Of a DNA stretch of 10,000 nucleotides, positions 1 to 6,706 are shown piece after piece. The stretch is from Flavobacterium sp. (GTDB lineage: Bacteria > Bacteroidota > Bacteroidia > Flavobacteriales > Flavobacteriaceae). The stretch lies in contig NZ_JAIWOF010000037.1 of NCBI RefSeq assembly GCF_020217025.1, positions 1-10,000 on the forward strand, in the 5' to 3' direction. Within the stretch, counting starts at the first letter, position 1; each line of letters begins with the position of its first letter. A program made the position numbers and the translations under genes. Under the pieces are notes generated by a model. It searched no databases and had not been told where the DNA came from. It was given only the letters and a program-made list of their open reading frames with translations.

Positions 1-219
1 AATCAATATAACTTTATTGTTTCAAAAATTAAAATAAGAGATAATGGAAGTATATTGATTAATGACACGTTTTATAGTCCTAATTTTATGTTAACTAATG
101 GGTATGACATAAAAATAAATGATTCTATTGTAAAACCATCAAAATCTAGAGAAATGTATGTTTACAGAAAAGAAAATTCAAATTATAAATTATTCTTAAC
201 TATTAAAAGTAAAAAATAA
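1..219 (+). CDS. 3' end of an unrecognised hypothetical protein (partial)
   Basis: Reading frame 1 is open from the window edge to a TAA at 217-219 and gives the last 72 residues of a protein whose start lies outside the window. I do not recognise the family. The visible part is rich in Asn, Lys, Ile, Ser and Tyr, with alternating polar and hydrophobic stretches (for example MYVYRK, KLFLTI) that suggest beta-strands. There is no membrane segment and no cysteine. By hand count GC is about 19% (42 of 219 bases), far below the coding regions to the right, which run near 35-40%. A fortuitous open frame is possible in such AT-rich DNA, but a properly placed terminator follows the stop, which favours a real gene. 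No function is assigned. Confidence 0.55.
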   Translation, partial: NQYNFIVSKIKIRDNGSILINDTFYSPNFMLTNGYDIKINDSIVKPSKSREMYVYRKENSNYKLFLTIKSKK

Positions 220-292
220 TTATATACGAAAATTGTCTAATAACTACATTTCCGTTAGCTCCTAATCGAATTCGTTTAAGAACTATCAAAAT

Positions 293-325
293 AAAAAAAC
301 CCTGCAATGATCTCGCAGGGTTTTT
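293..325. terminator. Bidirectional rho-independent terminator
   Basis: The stem CCCTGC (300-305) pairs with GCAGGG (315-320) around a 9-base loop. It is flanked by an A-run (293-299) on the left and a T-run (321-325) on the right, so it reads as hairpin plus U-tract on both strands. It lies between two convergent genes, the partial gene ending at 219 (+) and the aldehyde dehydrogenase ending at 375 (-), and probably ends transcription of both. Confidence 0.85.
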
Positions 326-339
326 CTATATCCAAAAGT

Positions 340-372
340 AACTAACCACTAATTACTTTTCACTAATCACTT
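340..372. repeat. Short degenerate tandem repeat
   Basis: CACTAATTACTT (347-358) and CACTAATCACTT (361-372) match at 11 of 12 positions with a 14-base period. A weaker third copy (AACTAACCA, 340-348) overlaps the left end. It sits between the dehydrogenase stop and the terminator and encodes nothing visible. Confidence 0.5.
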
Positions 373-374
373 AT

Positions 375-1925
375 TTAAAAATCAAACTTAATACCCTGTG
401 CTAAAGGTAACGCTGTTCCGTAGTTAATGGTGTTGGTTTGTCTTCTCATGTAGGCTTTCCATGCATCAGAACCTGATTCACGTCCACCACCTGTTTCTTT
501 TTCACCACCAAAAGCACCACCAATTTCAGCACCAGAAGTTCCGATGTTTACGTTAGCAATACCACAATCAGAACCCGCAGCAGAAAGGAATAACTCCATT
601 TCTCTCATGTTGTTTGTAAAGATAGAAGAAGATAATCCTTGAGGAACTGCATTTTGCATTTCAATCGCTTCTTCAATTGTGCTGTATTTCATCACATATA
701 ATACTGGAGCAAAAGTTTCGTGTTGTACAATTTCGAACTCGTTTTTAGCTTCGATAATACATGGTTTTACATAACAACCGCTTTCGTATCCTTTTCCTTC
801 TAAAACACCGCCTTCTACAATAACTCTTCCGCCTTCTGCTTTTGCTTTTTCGATAGCGTTTAAGTAATCTTGAACCGCTCCTTTATCGATAAGTGGTCCC
901 ACGTGATTGTTAGCATCTAATGGATTTCCGATTTTTAACTGCGCATAAGCTTTTGCTAAAACGTCTAATGTTTTATCGTAAACACTTTCGTGAACAATTA
1001 ATCTACGCGTTGAAGTACAACGTTGACCCGCTGTTCCTACCGCTCCAAATACCGCTCCTACCAATACCATTGATAAATCCGCTTCTTTAGAAACGATAAT
1101 CGCGTTGTTTCCACCTAATTCTAAGATAGTGTTTCCAAAACGCTCAGCCACAGTTTTAGATACGTGACGACCAATTCTTGTAGAACCTGTAAATGATACT
1201 AATGGAATACGTTTGTCGTTATTGATTAAATCTCCAGACTCGTTACCTACTACTAAACAGCTGATTCCTTCTGGTAAATTGTTTCTTTCTAATACCGTTT
1301 GAATGATGTTTTGACAAGCTACACCACATAAAGGTGTTTTTGAACTTGGTTTCCAAATACAAACGTCACCACAAATCCAAGCTAACATCGTGTTCCAAGA
1401 CCAAACCGCTACTGGGAAGTTGAAAGCCGAAATGATTCCAACTACTCCAAACGGATGCCATTGCTCATACATTCTGTGCATTGGACGCTCCGAGTGCATG
1501 GTTAATCCGTGTAATTGACGAGATAAACCTACTGCGAAATCACAGATATCAATCATTTCTTGAACTTCTCCAAGACCTTCTTGATACGATTTACCCATTT
1601 CAAAAGACACTAATTTTCCTAATGCTTCTTTGTGTTTACGCAATTCTTCTCCCATTTGACGTACAATTTCCCCTCTTTTTGGAGCTGGAACCAAACGCCA
1701 TGTTTTGAAAGCTTCTTCTGCAGCACTCATAGCTGTTTCGTAATCTTCTTTTGTTGAAGATTTTACTTTTCCAATCAAATCTCCTGTTGCTGGTGAGTAT
1801 GATTCGATGATTTTTCCGTTAGAAAACCACTTTGTTCCAGTAGAAGTTCCTTCGTTAATTTCTTTAATGCCTAATTGTTGCAAAGCTTCTTGCATACCAA
1901 ATTGAATTGCTGCTTCAGATATCAT
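375..1925 (-). CDS. ALDH7-family aldehyde dehydrogenase (alpha-aminoadipic semialdehyde dehydrogenase-like)
   Basis: A 516-residue cytosolic NAD(P)-dependent aldehyde dehydrogenase, complete and of normal length for ALDH7/antiquitin. The sequence shows NFP with Asn169, KPSS at 192-195 (cofactor binding), SFTGST at 244-249, ELGGNN with general base Glu269, GQRC with nucleophile Cys303, and ETFAPV at 403-408. The ELGGNN form, GEVQE (119-123), SGAEIGGAFGGEKETGGGRE near 464-483 and the C-terminal LPLAQGIKF are hallmarks of ALDH7A1/AmaB-type enzymes, which oxidise alpha-aminoadipate semialdehyde (in equilibrium with piperideine-6-carboxylate) to alpha-aminoadipate in lysine catabolism. The preceding gene encodes 3-hydroxyanthranilate dioxygenase, so a role on a kynurenine-pathway semialdehyde is conceivable, but the motifs favour ALDH7 over the aminomuconate semialdehyde dehydrogenase family. 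The ATG at 1923-1925 has an A/T-rich leader and a -7 box about 36 bases upstream. Confidence 0.93.
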   Translation of the reverse strand: MISEAAIQFGMQEALQQLGIKEINEGTSTGTKWFSNGKIIESYSPATGDLIGKVKSSTKEDYETAMSAAEEAFKTWRLVPAPKRGEIVRQMGEELRKHKEALGKLVSFEMGKSYQEGLGEVQEMIDICDFAVGLSRQLHGLTMHSERPMHRMYEQWHPFGVVGIISAFNFPVAVWSWNTMLAWICGDVCIWKPSSKTPLCGVACQNIIQTVLERNNLPEGISCLVVGNESGDLINNDKRIPLVSFTGSTRIGRHVSKTVAERFGNTILELGGNNAIIVSKEADLSMVLVGAVFGAVGTAGQRCTSTRRLIVHESVYDKTLDVLAKAYAQLKIGNPLDANNHVGPLIDKGAVQDYLNAIEKAKAEGGRVIVEGGVLEGKGYESGCYVKPCIIEAKNEFEIVQHETFAPVLYVMKYSTIEEAIEMQNAVPQGLSSSIFTNNMREMELFLSAAGSDCGIANVNIGTSGAEIGGAFGGEKETGGGRESGSDAWKAYMRRQTNTINYGTALPLAQGIKFDF

Positions 1926-1961
1926 TTTATAACTTTTTATTCGGTTTTTGTTAAATTTTTA

Positions 1962-1969
1962 CAAATGTA
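1962..1969 (-). promoter_or_regulatory. Candidate -7 promoter box for the aldehyde dehydrogenase gene
   Basis: Read on the minus strand this is TACATTTG, a full match to the Bacteroidota primary sigma -7 consensus TAnnTTTG. It lies 36 bases before the ATG. No good -33 TTG/TTTG element is seen at the usual spacing, so the promoter may be weak or activator-dependent. Confidence 0.45.
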
Positions 1970-1991
1970 AAAAATATATTTTAATAATTGT

Positions 1992-2009
1992 GTGTCACAG
2001 GTTACACAG
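1992..2009. promoter_or_regulatory. Tandem 9-mers upstream of the dehydrogenase promoter (possible regulator site)
   Basis: GTGTCACAG (1992-2000) is followed directly by GTTACACAG (2001-2009), with 7 of 9 positions identical. The same stretch contains TGTGT (1991-1995) opposed to ACACA (2004-2008). It is locally GC-richer than the surrounding A/T tract. It lies about 23-40 bases upstream of the -7 box, where activator sites often sit. Function is inference only. Confidence 0.25.
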
Positions 2010-2020
2010 CTGTTTTTTAA

Positions 2021-2563
2021 CTATTTCTTATTAGTAAACTTAGGATTGGTTTCCATTACAGTACCACATTTTTTACACGTTCTTTTTTCTTCTGAATTAT
2101 AAAACGTACTGAAATGCGGTAAAAAGTCTTTTTCAATATCGTGTAACTCGAAATAGACTTCATGTAATTTGTGATTGCAATTGTCGCAAAACCACAACAA
2201 CCCATCGTTGAATCCTTTTCCTGCGCGTTTTCTTTCGATTACCAAACCTACAGACCCTTCTGTTCTAGCAGGAGAATGCGGTACTTTAGCAGGATGCAAA
2301 TACATGTCGCCTGGTCCTAATTTCATGGCTTTCTTTTCGCCATCTTCTTGAACATAGACTGTGATTTCTCCTTCTAATTGATAAAACAACTCTTCGGTTT
2401 CGTTGTAGTGATAGTCTTTTCGTGCATTGGGTCCACCCACTACCATAACAATATAATCGTCTGAAGTTTCATCATAGATGGTTTTGTTTCCCACGGGTGG
2501 CTTCAAAAACTGTCGGTTTTCTTCAATCCATTGATTTAGATTAAATGGTTTTTTAATTTTCAT
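2021..2563 (-). CDS. nbaC: 3-hydroxyanthranilate 3,4-dioxygenase
   Basis: A 180-residue cupin enzyme that opens the ring of 3-hydroxyanthranilate to 2-amino-3-carboxymuconate semialdehyde, in tryptophan (kynurenine) degradation and as the route to quinolinate and NAD. The Fe(II) ligands are visible as His52 and Glu58 in DYHYNETEELFYQLEG and His96 in VPHSPAR. Arg48, Arg100 and Glu110 match the substrate-binding residues of the Cupriavidus enzyme. The C-terminal rubredoxin-like metal site typical of bacterial homologues is present as CDNC (126-129) and CKKC (163-166). I start at the ATG at 2561-2563, giving MKIKKPFNLNQWIEENR. An in-frame TTG at 2570-2572 would add three residues but is less likely, because family members start at this point. 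The symbol haaO is also used. The aldehyde dehydrogenase gene follows after 95 bases with no terminator between them. Confidence 0.95.
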   Translation of the reverse strand: MKIKKPFNLNQWIEENRQFLKPPVGNKTIYDETSDDYIVMVVGGPNARKDYHYNETEELFYQLEGEITVYVQEDGEKKAMKLGPGDMYLHPAKVPHSPARTEGSVGLVIERKRAGKGFNDGLLWFCDNCNHKLHEVYFELHDIEKDFLPHFSTFYNSEEKRTCKKCGTVMETNPKFTNKK

Positions 2564-2582
2564 CTTCTGCAATTTAAAAACG

Positions 2583-2590
2583 TAAAGTTA
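2583..2590 (-). promoter_or_regulatory. Possible -7 box for the dioxygenase gene
   Basis: The minus-strand sequence TAACTTTA matches TAnnTTTG except at the last base. It lies after the terminator of the upstream nuclease gene and about 20 bases before the preferred ATG, implying a very short leader. No -33 element is evident, so this is weak support. Confidence 0.25.
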
Positions 2591-2592
2591 CT

Positions 2593-2635
2593 AAAAAGAA
2601 AAAAGGTTAGCCGCATTTTATTGCAAACTAACCTT
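2593..2635 (-). terminator. Rho-independent terminator of the EEP nuclease gene
   Basis: AAGGTTAG (2603-2610) pairs with CTAACCTT (2628-2635), and GCA (2613-2615) with TGC (2622-2624) inside the loop. On the minus strand the stem is followed by a T-rich tract (complement of 2593-2602). It separates the nuclease gene from the dioxygenase gene, so the two are probably not one transcription unit. Confidence 0.8.
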
Positions 2636-2656
2636 ATTAAATTATTAAGATTGGAA

Positions 2657-3775
2657 TTACTTCACTTCTTTCACTAGATAAATATATACCGGGAAGTGAT
2701 CCGAAAATCCTGGAACTCCATTTTGATTTCTCAGTGGATATCCTTTGTACTGCCCTGTTTTTTGAATTAAGAAAGGCTTGTTATAAATGCCCGCCTTCCA
2801 ATATTTAAAAGTAGCATAATCATTATTATCTGCTGGAACTAATTGTTGACTTACCATAATTTGGTCAAAAATATCTCCTGCGTCGCGATAAAACAAAGAA
2901 GAGTTACCGTCTTTCTGCATTTGCTCAAACGGATTGTAAACATCTCTTGGTTCTTTTAATTCTGTTTTTTTAAGTTTTGCTCCAACTCCTTGTTTTACAG
3001 ATTTATTGTAAGGGCCATCATTTAAGTCTCCCATCGTAATAAACTTAGCTTTTGGATTGATTTTGATGATAGAATCCATAATTTTTCTATTCAATCTTCC
3101 AGCAGCTTCTCTGTATGGGCTACTTTTTTTCTCTCCACCAGAACGCGATGGCCAGTGGTTAACAATTACGTTAATTTCTTCTCCATCTAATAAACCAGTA
3201 ACCAAAAGTTGGTCACGTGTATAAATACGTTTTGTTTTTTTATCGTAGTTTACATTTTCCTCAACCTCTTTTTCATCCTCTTTTGTGCTTTTCTTATCAG
3301 AAGTAGTTTCTGTTTCATAAACATACAAAGGCACATTTATGTAACTTGTTGGCTGAAAATACTTTTCTTGATATAAAAATCCAACGTCAATTCCACGTTT
3401 GTCTGGAGAATCAAAATGGACTACTTTGTATCCTTTGTTAATTAAAGTAGGATGCTTAACTAAGTCTTCTAGCACTCTTCTGTTTTCAATTTCACAAGCG
3501 CCAATAATTACTGGAGAATTTTTTTGACTTTCGCTTGTGCCTAACTCGATAAGTACACGACTTAAATTGTCTAACTTCTTTTGATAATTCTTTTTTGTCC
3601 AACCATTTACAGGAGTATACTCTTCATCATAAGTATCTGGATCATTAATTGTATCAAATAAATTCTCAAAATTGTAAAATGCTACGGTATGCACTTTAAA
3701 TTTTTTATCCTGTGAAACAGCACTATTTACAGACAAAATCACAGCAAAAACAGCCAAAAGGTGTTTAATTTTCAT
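2657..3775 (-). CDS. Exported endonuclease/exonuclease/phosphatase (EEP) family protein
   Basis: A 372-residue Mg-dependent phosphodiesterase-fold enzyme. A Sec signal peptide (residues 1-21, probable cut AVS|QDKK) sends it out of the cytoplasm. I see no lipobox and no type IX secretion C-terminal domain, so the periplasm is the likeliest site. The EEP motifs appear in order: FYNFENLFD (33-41), CEIENR (94-99, metal-binding Glu95), RGIDVGFLY (127-135), NHWPSRSGG (206-214), GDLND (249-253) and SDHFPV (358-363, catalytic Asp-His). NFENLFD and NHWPSR resemble the extracellular nuclease-like EEP subgroup. Substrate could be DNA, RNA or another phosphoester and is not fixed by these motifs. A Lys/Glu-rich low-complexity insert lies at about 155-184. 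The gene is divergent from the TonB receptor operon across 139 bases, suggesting joint function, and has its own terminator. Confidence 0.9.
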   Translation of the reverse strand: MKIKHLLAVFAVILSVNSAVSQDKKFKVHTVAFYNFENLFDTINDPDTYDEEYTPVNGWTKKNYQKKLDNLSRVLIELGTSESQKNSPVIIGACEIENRRVLEDLVKHPTLINKGYKVVHFDSPDKRGIDVGFLYQEKYFQPTSYINVPLYVYETETTSDKKSTKEDEKEVEENVNYDKKTKRIYTRDQLLVTGLLDGEEINVIVNHWPSRSGGEKKSSPYREAAGRLNRKIMDSIIKINPKAKFITMGDLNDGPYNKSVKQGVGAKLKKTELKEPRDVYNPFEQMQKDGNSSLFYRDAGDIFDQIMVSQQLVPADNNDYATFKYWKAGIYNKPFLIQKTGQYKGYPLRNQNGVPGFSDHFPVYIYLVKEVK

Positions 3776-3820
3776 AAATCAAATGTTATATTAATATCAA
3801 GTTTATTACAAATTGGGTGC

Positions 3821-3828
3821 CAAAGGTA
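3821..3828 (-). promoter_or_regulatory. Candidate -7 box for the EEP nuclease gene
   Basis: Minus-strand TACCTTTG matches TAnnTTTG fully, 45 bases before the ATG at 3775. No clear -33 box is seen. It is opposed, with 20 bases between, to the receptor operon's -7 box. Confidence 0.45.
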
Positions 3829-3848
3829 AATAATATTATTAAAAGTTA

Positions 3849-3856
3849 TACATTTG
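3849..3856 (+). promoter_or_regulatory. Candidate -7 box for the TonB receptor operon
   Basis: TACATTTG matches TAnnTTTG fully, 58 bases before the receptor ATG. A second match, TAAGTTTG at 3865-3872, lies closer and overlaps the inverted repeat. No TTG/TTTG element is found at -33 spacing for either, so I cannot choose between them. Confidence 0.45.
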
Positions 3857-3861
3857 TAGGC

Positions 3862-3885
3862 TGTTAAGTTTGTAACTACTTAACA
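3862..3885. promoter_or_regulatory. 8-bp inverted repeat in the receptor operon leader (operator or RNA hairpin)
   Basis: TGTTAAGT (3862-3869) and ACTTAACA (3878-3885) form a perfect inverted repeat around an 8-base spacer. With the -7 box at 3849-3856 it would begin at about the transcription start. With the one at 3865-3872 it would cover the promoter. Either placement fits repressor control. A 5' leader stem-loop is the alternative, and there is no T-run after it, so it is not a terminator. Confidence 0.45.
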
Positions 3886-3914
3886 TTAAATTAGTATTAA
3901 TTTTAATATTCTTT

Positions 3915-6695
3915 ATGAAAAAACTTGTATTGAGCACATTATTAGTGCTGCAAGCTGTTTTTGTTTTTGCACAGCAAAATCCAGCCTTAAAAGGTAAGGT
4001 TATCGATGCTAAAAGTCAAAAACCATTACAAAATGTTGTTGCAACCATTCAAAGTACGAACCAATCTGCTTTGACTGATTTTGATGGAAACTTTGTTTTT
4101 CAAACTATCCCAACGGGTGAACAAGTGTTGACAATCAAAACTTCTGGATACACGCAACAAACTTTTATGTTAGAACCTTCTGCTAATGGCGAAACTCTTG
4201 ATTTAGGAGTAGTTGTGCTAGAAGAAGACATTACATCTGAACAACAATTAAGTTTAGTAACAATTACTGAAAATGATTTAGGAGATGACAACAGTGGTTC
4301 TGAAAGTACTTCTGGGCTTTTACAAGCAACTAGAGACACGTATCAACAAGCTGCAGCATTTAACTGGGGTTTAGCACGTTTTAGAATTAGAGGTCTAGAT
4401 AATGAATATGGAGTTACCATGATTAATGGTCTCACTATGAATAAATTATATGACGGAAGACCACAATGGAGTAACTGGGGTGGTTTAAATGATGCAACTC
4501 GTAATCAAGAATTCACTATGGGTTCTGGTCCATCTGATTATACATTTGGTAGTGCTTTAGGAACTCAAGAAATTAATACAAGAGCTTCTTTTTACCGTCC
4601 AGGAACAAGAATATCAATGTCGGGCACTAACACCAACTATAGCTGGAGAATGATGGGAACTCACGCGTCTGGTATGAATAAAGACGGATGGGCATTTGTG
4701 GTTTCAGCTTCTAGAAGATGGGCAGAAGAAGGTTATTTTGAAGGAACTGACTACAGTGCAAATTCATTATTTGCAAGTGTTGAGAAAAAAATTAATGACA
4801 AACACAGTTTGAATTTAACTGCTATTTATGCTCAAAATAGTAGAGGAAAAAACTCTCCAAACACTAAAGAAGTGAATGATTTAATGGGAATTAAATACAA
4901 TTCTTATTGGGGATGGCAAGATGGTAAAAAACGTAACTCAAGAGATAAAGATGTTGAAGAGCCAATTACAATGTTATCTCACTATTGGAAAATTACAGAA
5001 AAAACAACTTTAAATACTAACGTTGCTTTTCAAACGGGTAAAATTGGAAACTCTAGATTAGATTACCAATTAGGAAACAATCCAGATCCAACTTACTACA
5101 AAAACTTACCAAGTTACTACAGTAATTTAGGAGGTTATACTCCAGACCAATTAACTCAAATTGGAAATGGATTTAGATCAAATTCACAAATTGATTGGAA
5201 TGCCATGTATATTGCAAACCAAAACAGTGCTTTTGCAGGAAGAAGTGTTTACGTTTTATATCAAGACAGAACGGATGACAATCAATTAAGTGCAAACAGT
5301 ATCTTGAATTCAAGTATTTCTGAAAATGTTAGCTTAACAGCAGGAGCAAATTTCAGAAAATTACGTTCTCATAATCACCAAAACTTATTGGATTTATTAG
5401 GAGGGCAATATTTCTTAGATATCGATCCTTTTTATTCAGGAAATGCGTCTCAATCTGACTTAAACAATCCAAATAGACAAGTTGTAGAAGGAGATACTTA
5501 TGGGTATAATTATTTACTACACGCTTTAACATTTGATGGATTTACTCAATTTAAATTCACTTACGACAAAGCTGATTTTTATTTAGCTCAATCGTTCTCT
5601 AGATCAGAATACCAAAGAGAAGGTCTTTACAAAAACGGAATTTATGCAAATAATTCTTACGGAAAAGGAGAGAAAATTATATTCGAAAACTTTGGTTTCA
5701 AAGGAGGCTTAACTTACAAATTAAACGGAAGAAATTATTTAGATTTCAACGGTTTATATCAAACAAAAGCACCAGGTTTGAGAAACTCTTTCTCAAATGC
5801 TAGAATGAATAACAATATTACTCCAGATTTACAAAGTGAAAGCATTACAAGTGCTGATGCAAGTTATATCTTAAGAGCACCAAAATTCAAAGCGCGTTTA
5901 ACTGGTTTTTATTCTAAAATTCAAAATGCTACAGAAATTTCATTCTTCTATGGAGAAGGAATTAGTGGTGGTGACGATGGTGGTGACGAAGATACTTTCG
6001 TTAGTGAAATCGTAACTGGAATTGACAAACAAAACATGGGTGCAGAACTTGGTTTAGAATACCAAATTACATCTACTATTAAAGCTACAGCTGCTGCTTC
6101 TTACGGACAGTACATCTATTCTGATAATGCTAAATTAAAAACAAATGATGATGCATTAGCTGCTGCTGGAAATGAAAGTTTAACAGATTTTGGAACTGTT
6201 TACATGAAAAATTACCACCAACCAGGTATGCCACAAACTGCGGCTTCATTTGGTTTAGAATATAGAGATCCTAATTTCTGGTGGATTGGAGCAAATGTTA
6301 ATTACTTAGCTAACAGCTACATTGATTTTGCTAACATTTTAAGAACTGATAACTTCAGTATTGACAATAATACAGGAGATAATTACTCGGGAGCTACACC
6401 TGAAACAGTTAGAGATATCTTAAAACAAGAAAAATTCGACAGCTTTACATTAGTAAACTTAACAGGAGGAAAATCGTGGAGAATTAGTAAAGCAAATCGT
6501 AATACAGTTGGATTCTTTGCTTCTGTAAACAACGTTTTTGATGTTACTTATAAAACAGGTGGTTTTGAACAATCTAGAAAAGCAACTTTCCCAGATTTAC
6601 AAGCAGACCAAGCTAACGGAACTCCTTCTTTTGGATCTAAATATTTTTACGGATACGGAAGAACATTCTTTGTTAACTTCTACATTAACTTCTAA
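3915..6695 (+). CDS. TonB-dependent outer-membrane receptor
   Basis: A 926-residue outer-membrane transporter. It has a Sec signal peptide (1-19, cut at FA|QQ) and a carboxypeptidase-regulatory-like beta-sandwich at about 24-103 (KGKVIDAKSQKPLQNV, TDFDGNFVF). The plug follows at about 110-240, with ARFRIRGLDNEYGVTMINGL near 154-173. A long barrel of aromatic-rich strands ends in FFVNFYINF, whose terminal Phe is the usual assembly signal. It lacks the SusC hallmark region and has no SusD partner, so it is not a standard SusCD pair. The two lipoprotein genes following after 11 bases are the likely partners. An acidic loop GGDDGGDED (685-693) is encoded by a tandem 12-base duplication and is probably extracellular. 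The substrate is unknown. The divergent exported phosphodiesterase gene suggests a phosphate-bearing ligand. Confidence 0.92.
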   Translation: MKKLVLSTLLVLQAVFVFAQQNPALKGKVIDAKSQKPLQNVVATIQSTNQSALTDFDGNFVFQTIPTGEQVLTIKTSGYTQQTFMLEPSANGETLDLGVVVLEEDITSEQQLSLVTITENDLGDDNSGSESTSGLLQATRDTYQQAAAFNWGLARFRIRGLDNEYGVTMINGLTMNKLYDGRPQWSNWGGLNDATRNQEFTMGSGPSDYTFGSALGTQEINTRASFYRPGTRISMSGTNTNYSWRMMGTHASGMNKDGWAFVVSASRRWAEEGYFEGTDYSANSLFASVEKKINDKHSLNLTAIYAQNSRGKNSPNTKEVNDLMGIKYNSYWGWQDGKKRNSRDKDVEEPITMLSHYWKITEKTTLNTNVAFQTGKIGNSRLDYQLGNNPDPTYYKNLPSYYSNLGGYTPDQLTQIGNGFRSNSQIDWNAMYIANQNSAFAGRSVYVLYQDRTDDNQLSANSILNSSISENVSLTAGANFRKLRSHNHQNLLDLLGGQYFLDIDPFYSGNASQSDLNNPNRQVVEGDTYGYNYLLHALTFDGFTQFKFTYDKADFYLAQSFSRSEYQREGLYKNGIYANNSYGKGEKIIFENFGFKGGLTYKLNGRNYLDFNGLYQTKAPGLRNSFSNARMNNNITPDLQSESITSADASYILRAPKFKARLTGFYSKIQNATEISFFYGEGISGGDDGGDEDTFVSEIVTGIDKQNMGAELGLEYQITSTIKATAAASYGQYIYSDNAKLKTNDDALAAAGNESLTDFGTVYMKNYHQPGMPQTAASFGLEYRDPNFWWIGANVNYLANSYIDFANILRTDNFSIDNNTGDNYSGATPETVRDILKQEKFDSFTLVNLTGGKSWRISKANRNTVGFFASVNNVFDVTYKTGGFEQSRKATFPDLQADQANGTPSFGSKYFYGYGRTFFVNFYINF

Positions 6696-6706
6696 AAAAA
6701 TATACT

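Noticed and set aside
1481..1708. Plus-strand open frame of 75 codons antisense to the aldehyde dehydrogenase gene
   Set aside because: It lies wholly inside a clear ALDH7 coding region on the other strand, has no recognisable domain, and its residues follow from the complementary codon pattern.
1991..2008. CRP-like TGTGA-TCACA operator
   Set aside because: The TGTGT/ACACA arms are only 5 bases with an 8-base spacer and do not match the TGTGA half-site.
2010..2020. Terminator between the dioxygenase and dehydrogenase genes
   Set aside because: There is a T-run but no adequate GC stem before it on the minus strand, so read-through into the dehydrogenase gene is plausible.
2657..3775. Type IX-secreted nuclease
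   Set aside because: The protein ends with the EEP core (SDHFPVYIYL plus a short tail) and has no C-terminal sorting domain.
4100..4339. Minus-strand open frame of 79 codons inside the receptor gene
   Set aside because: It overlaps the conserved N-terminal domain and plug of the receptor and has no promoter or family features.
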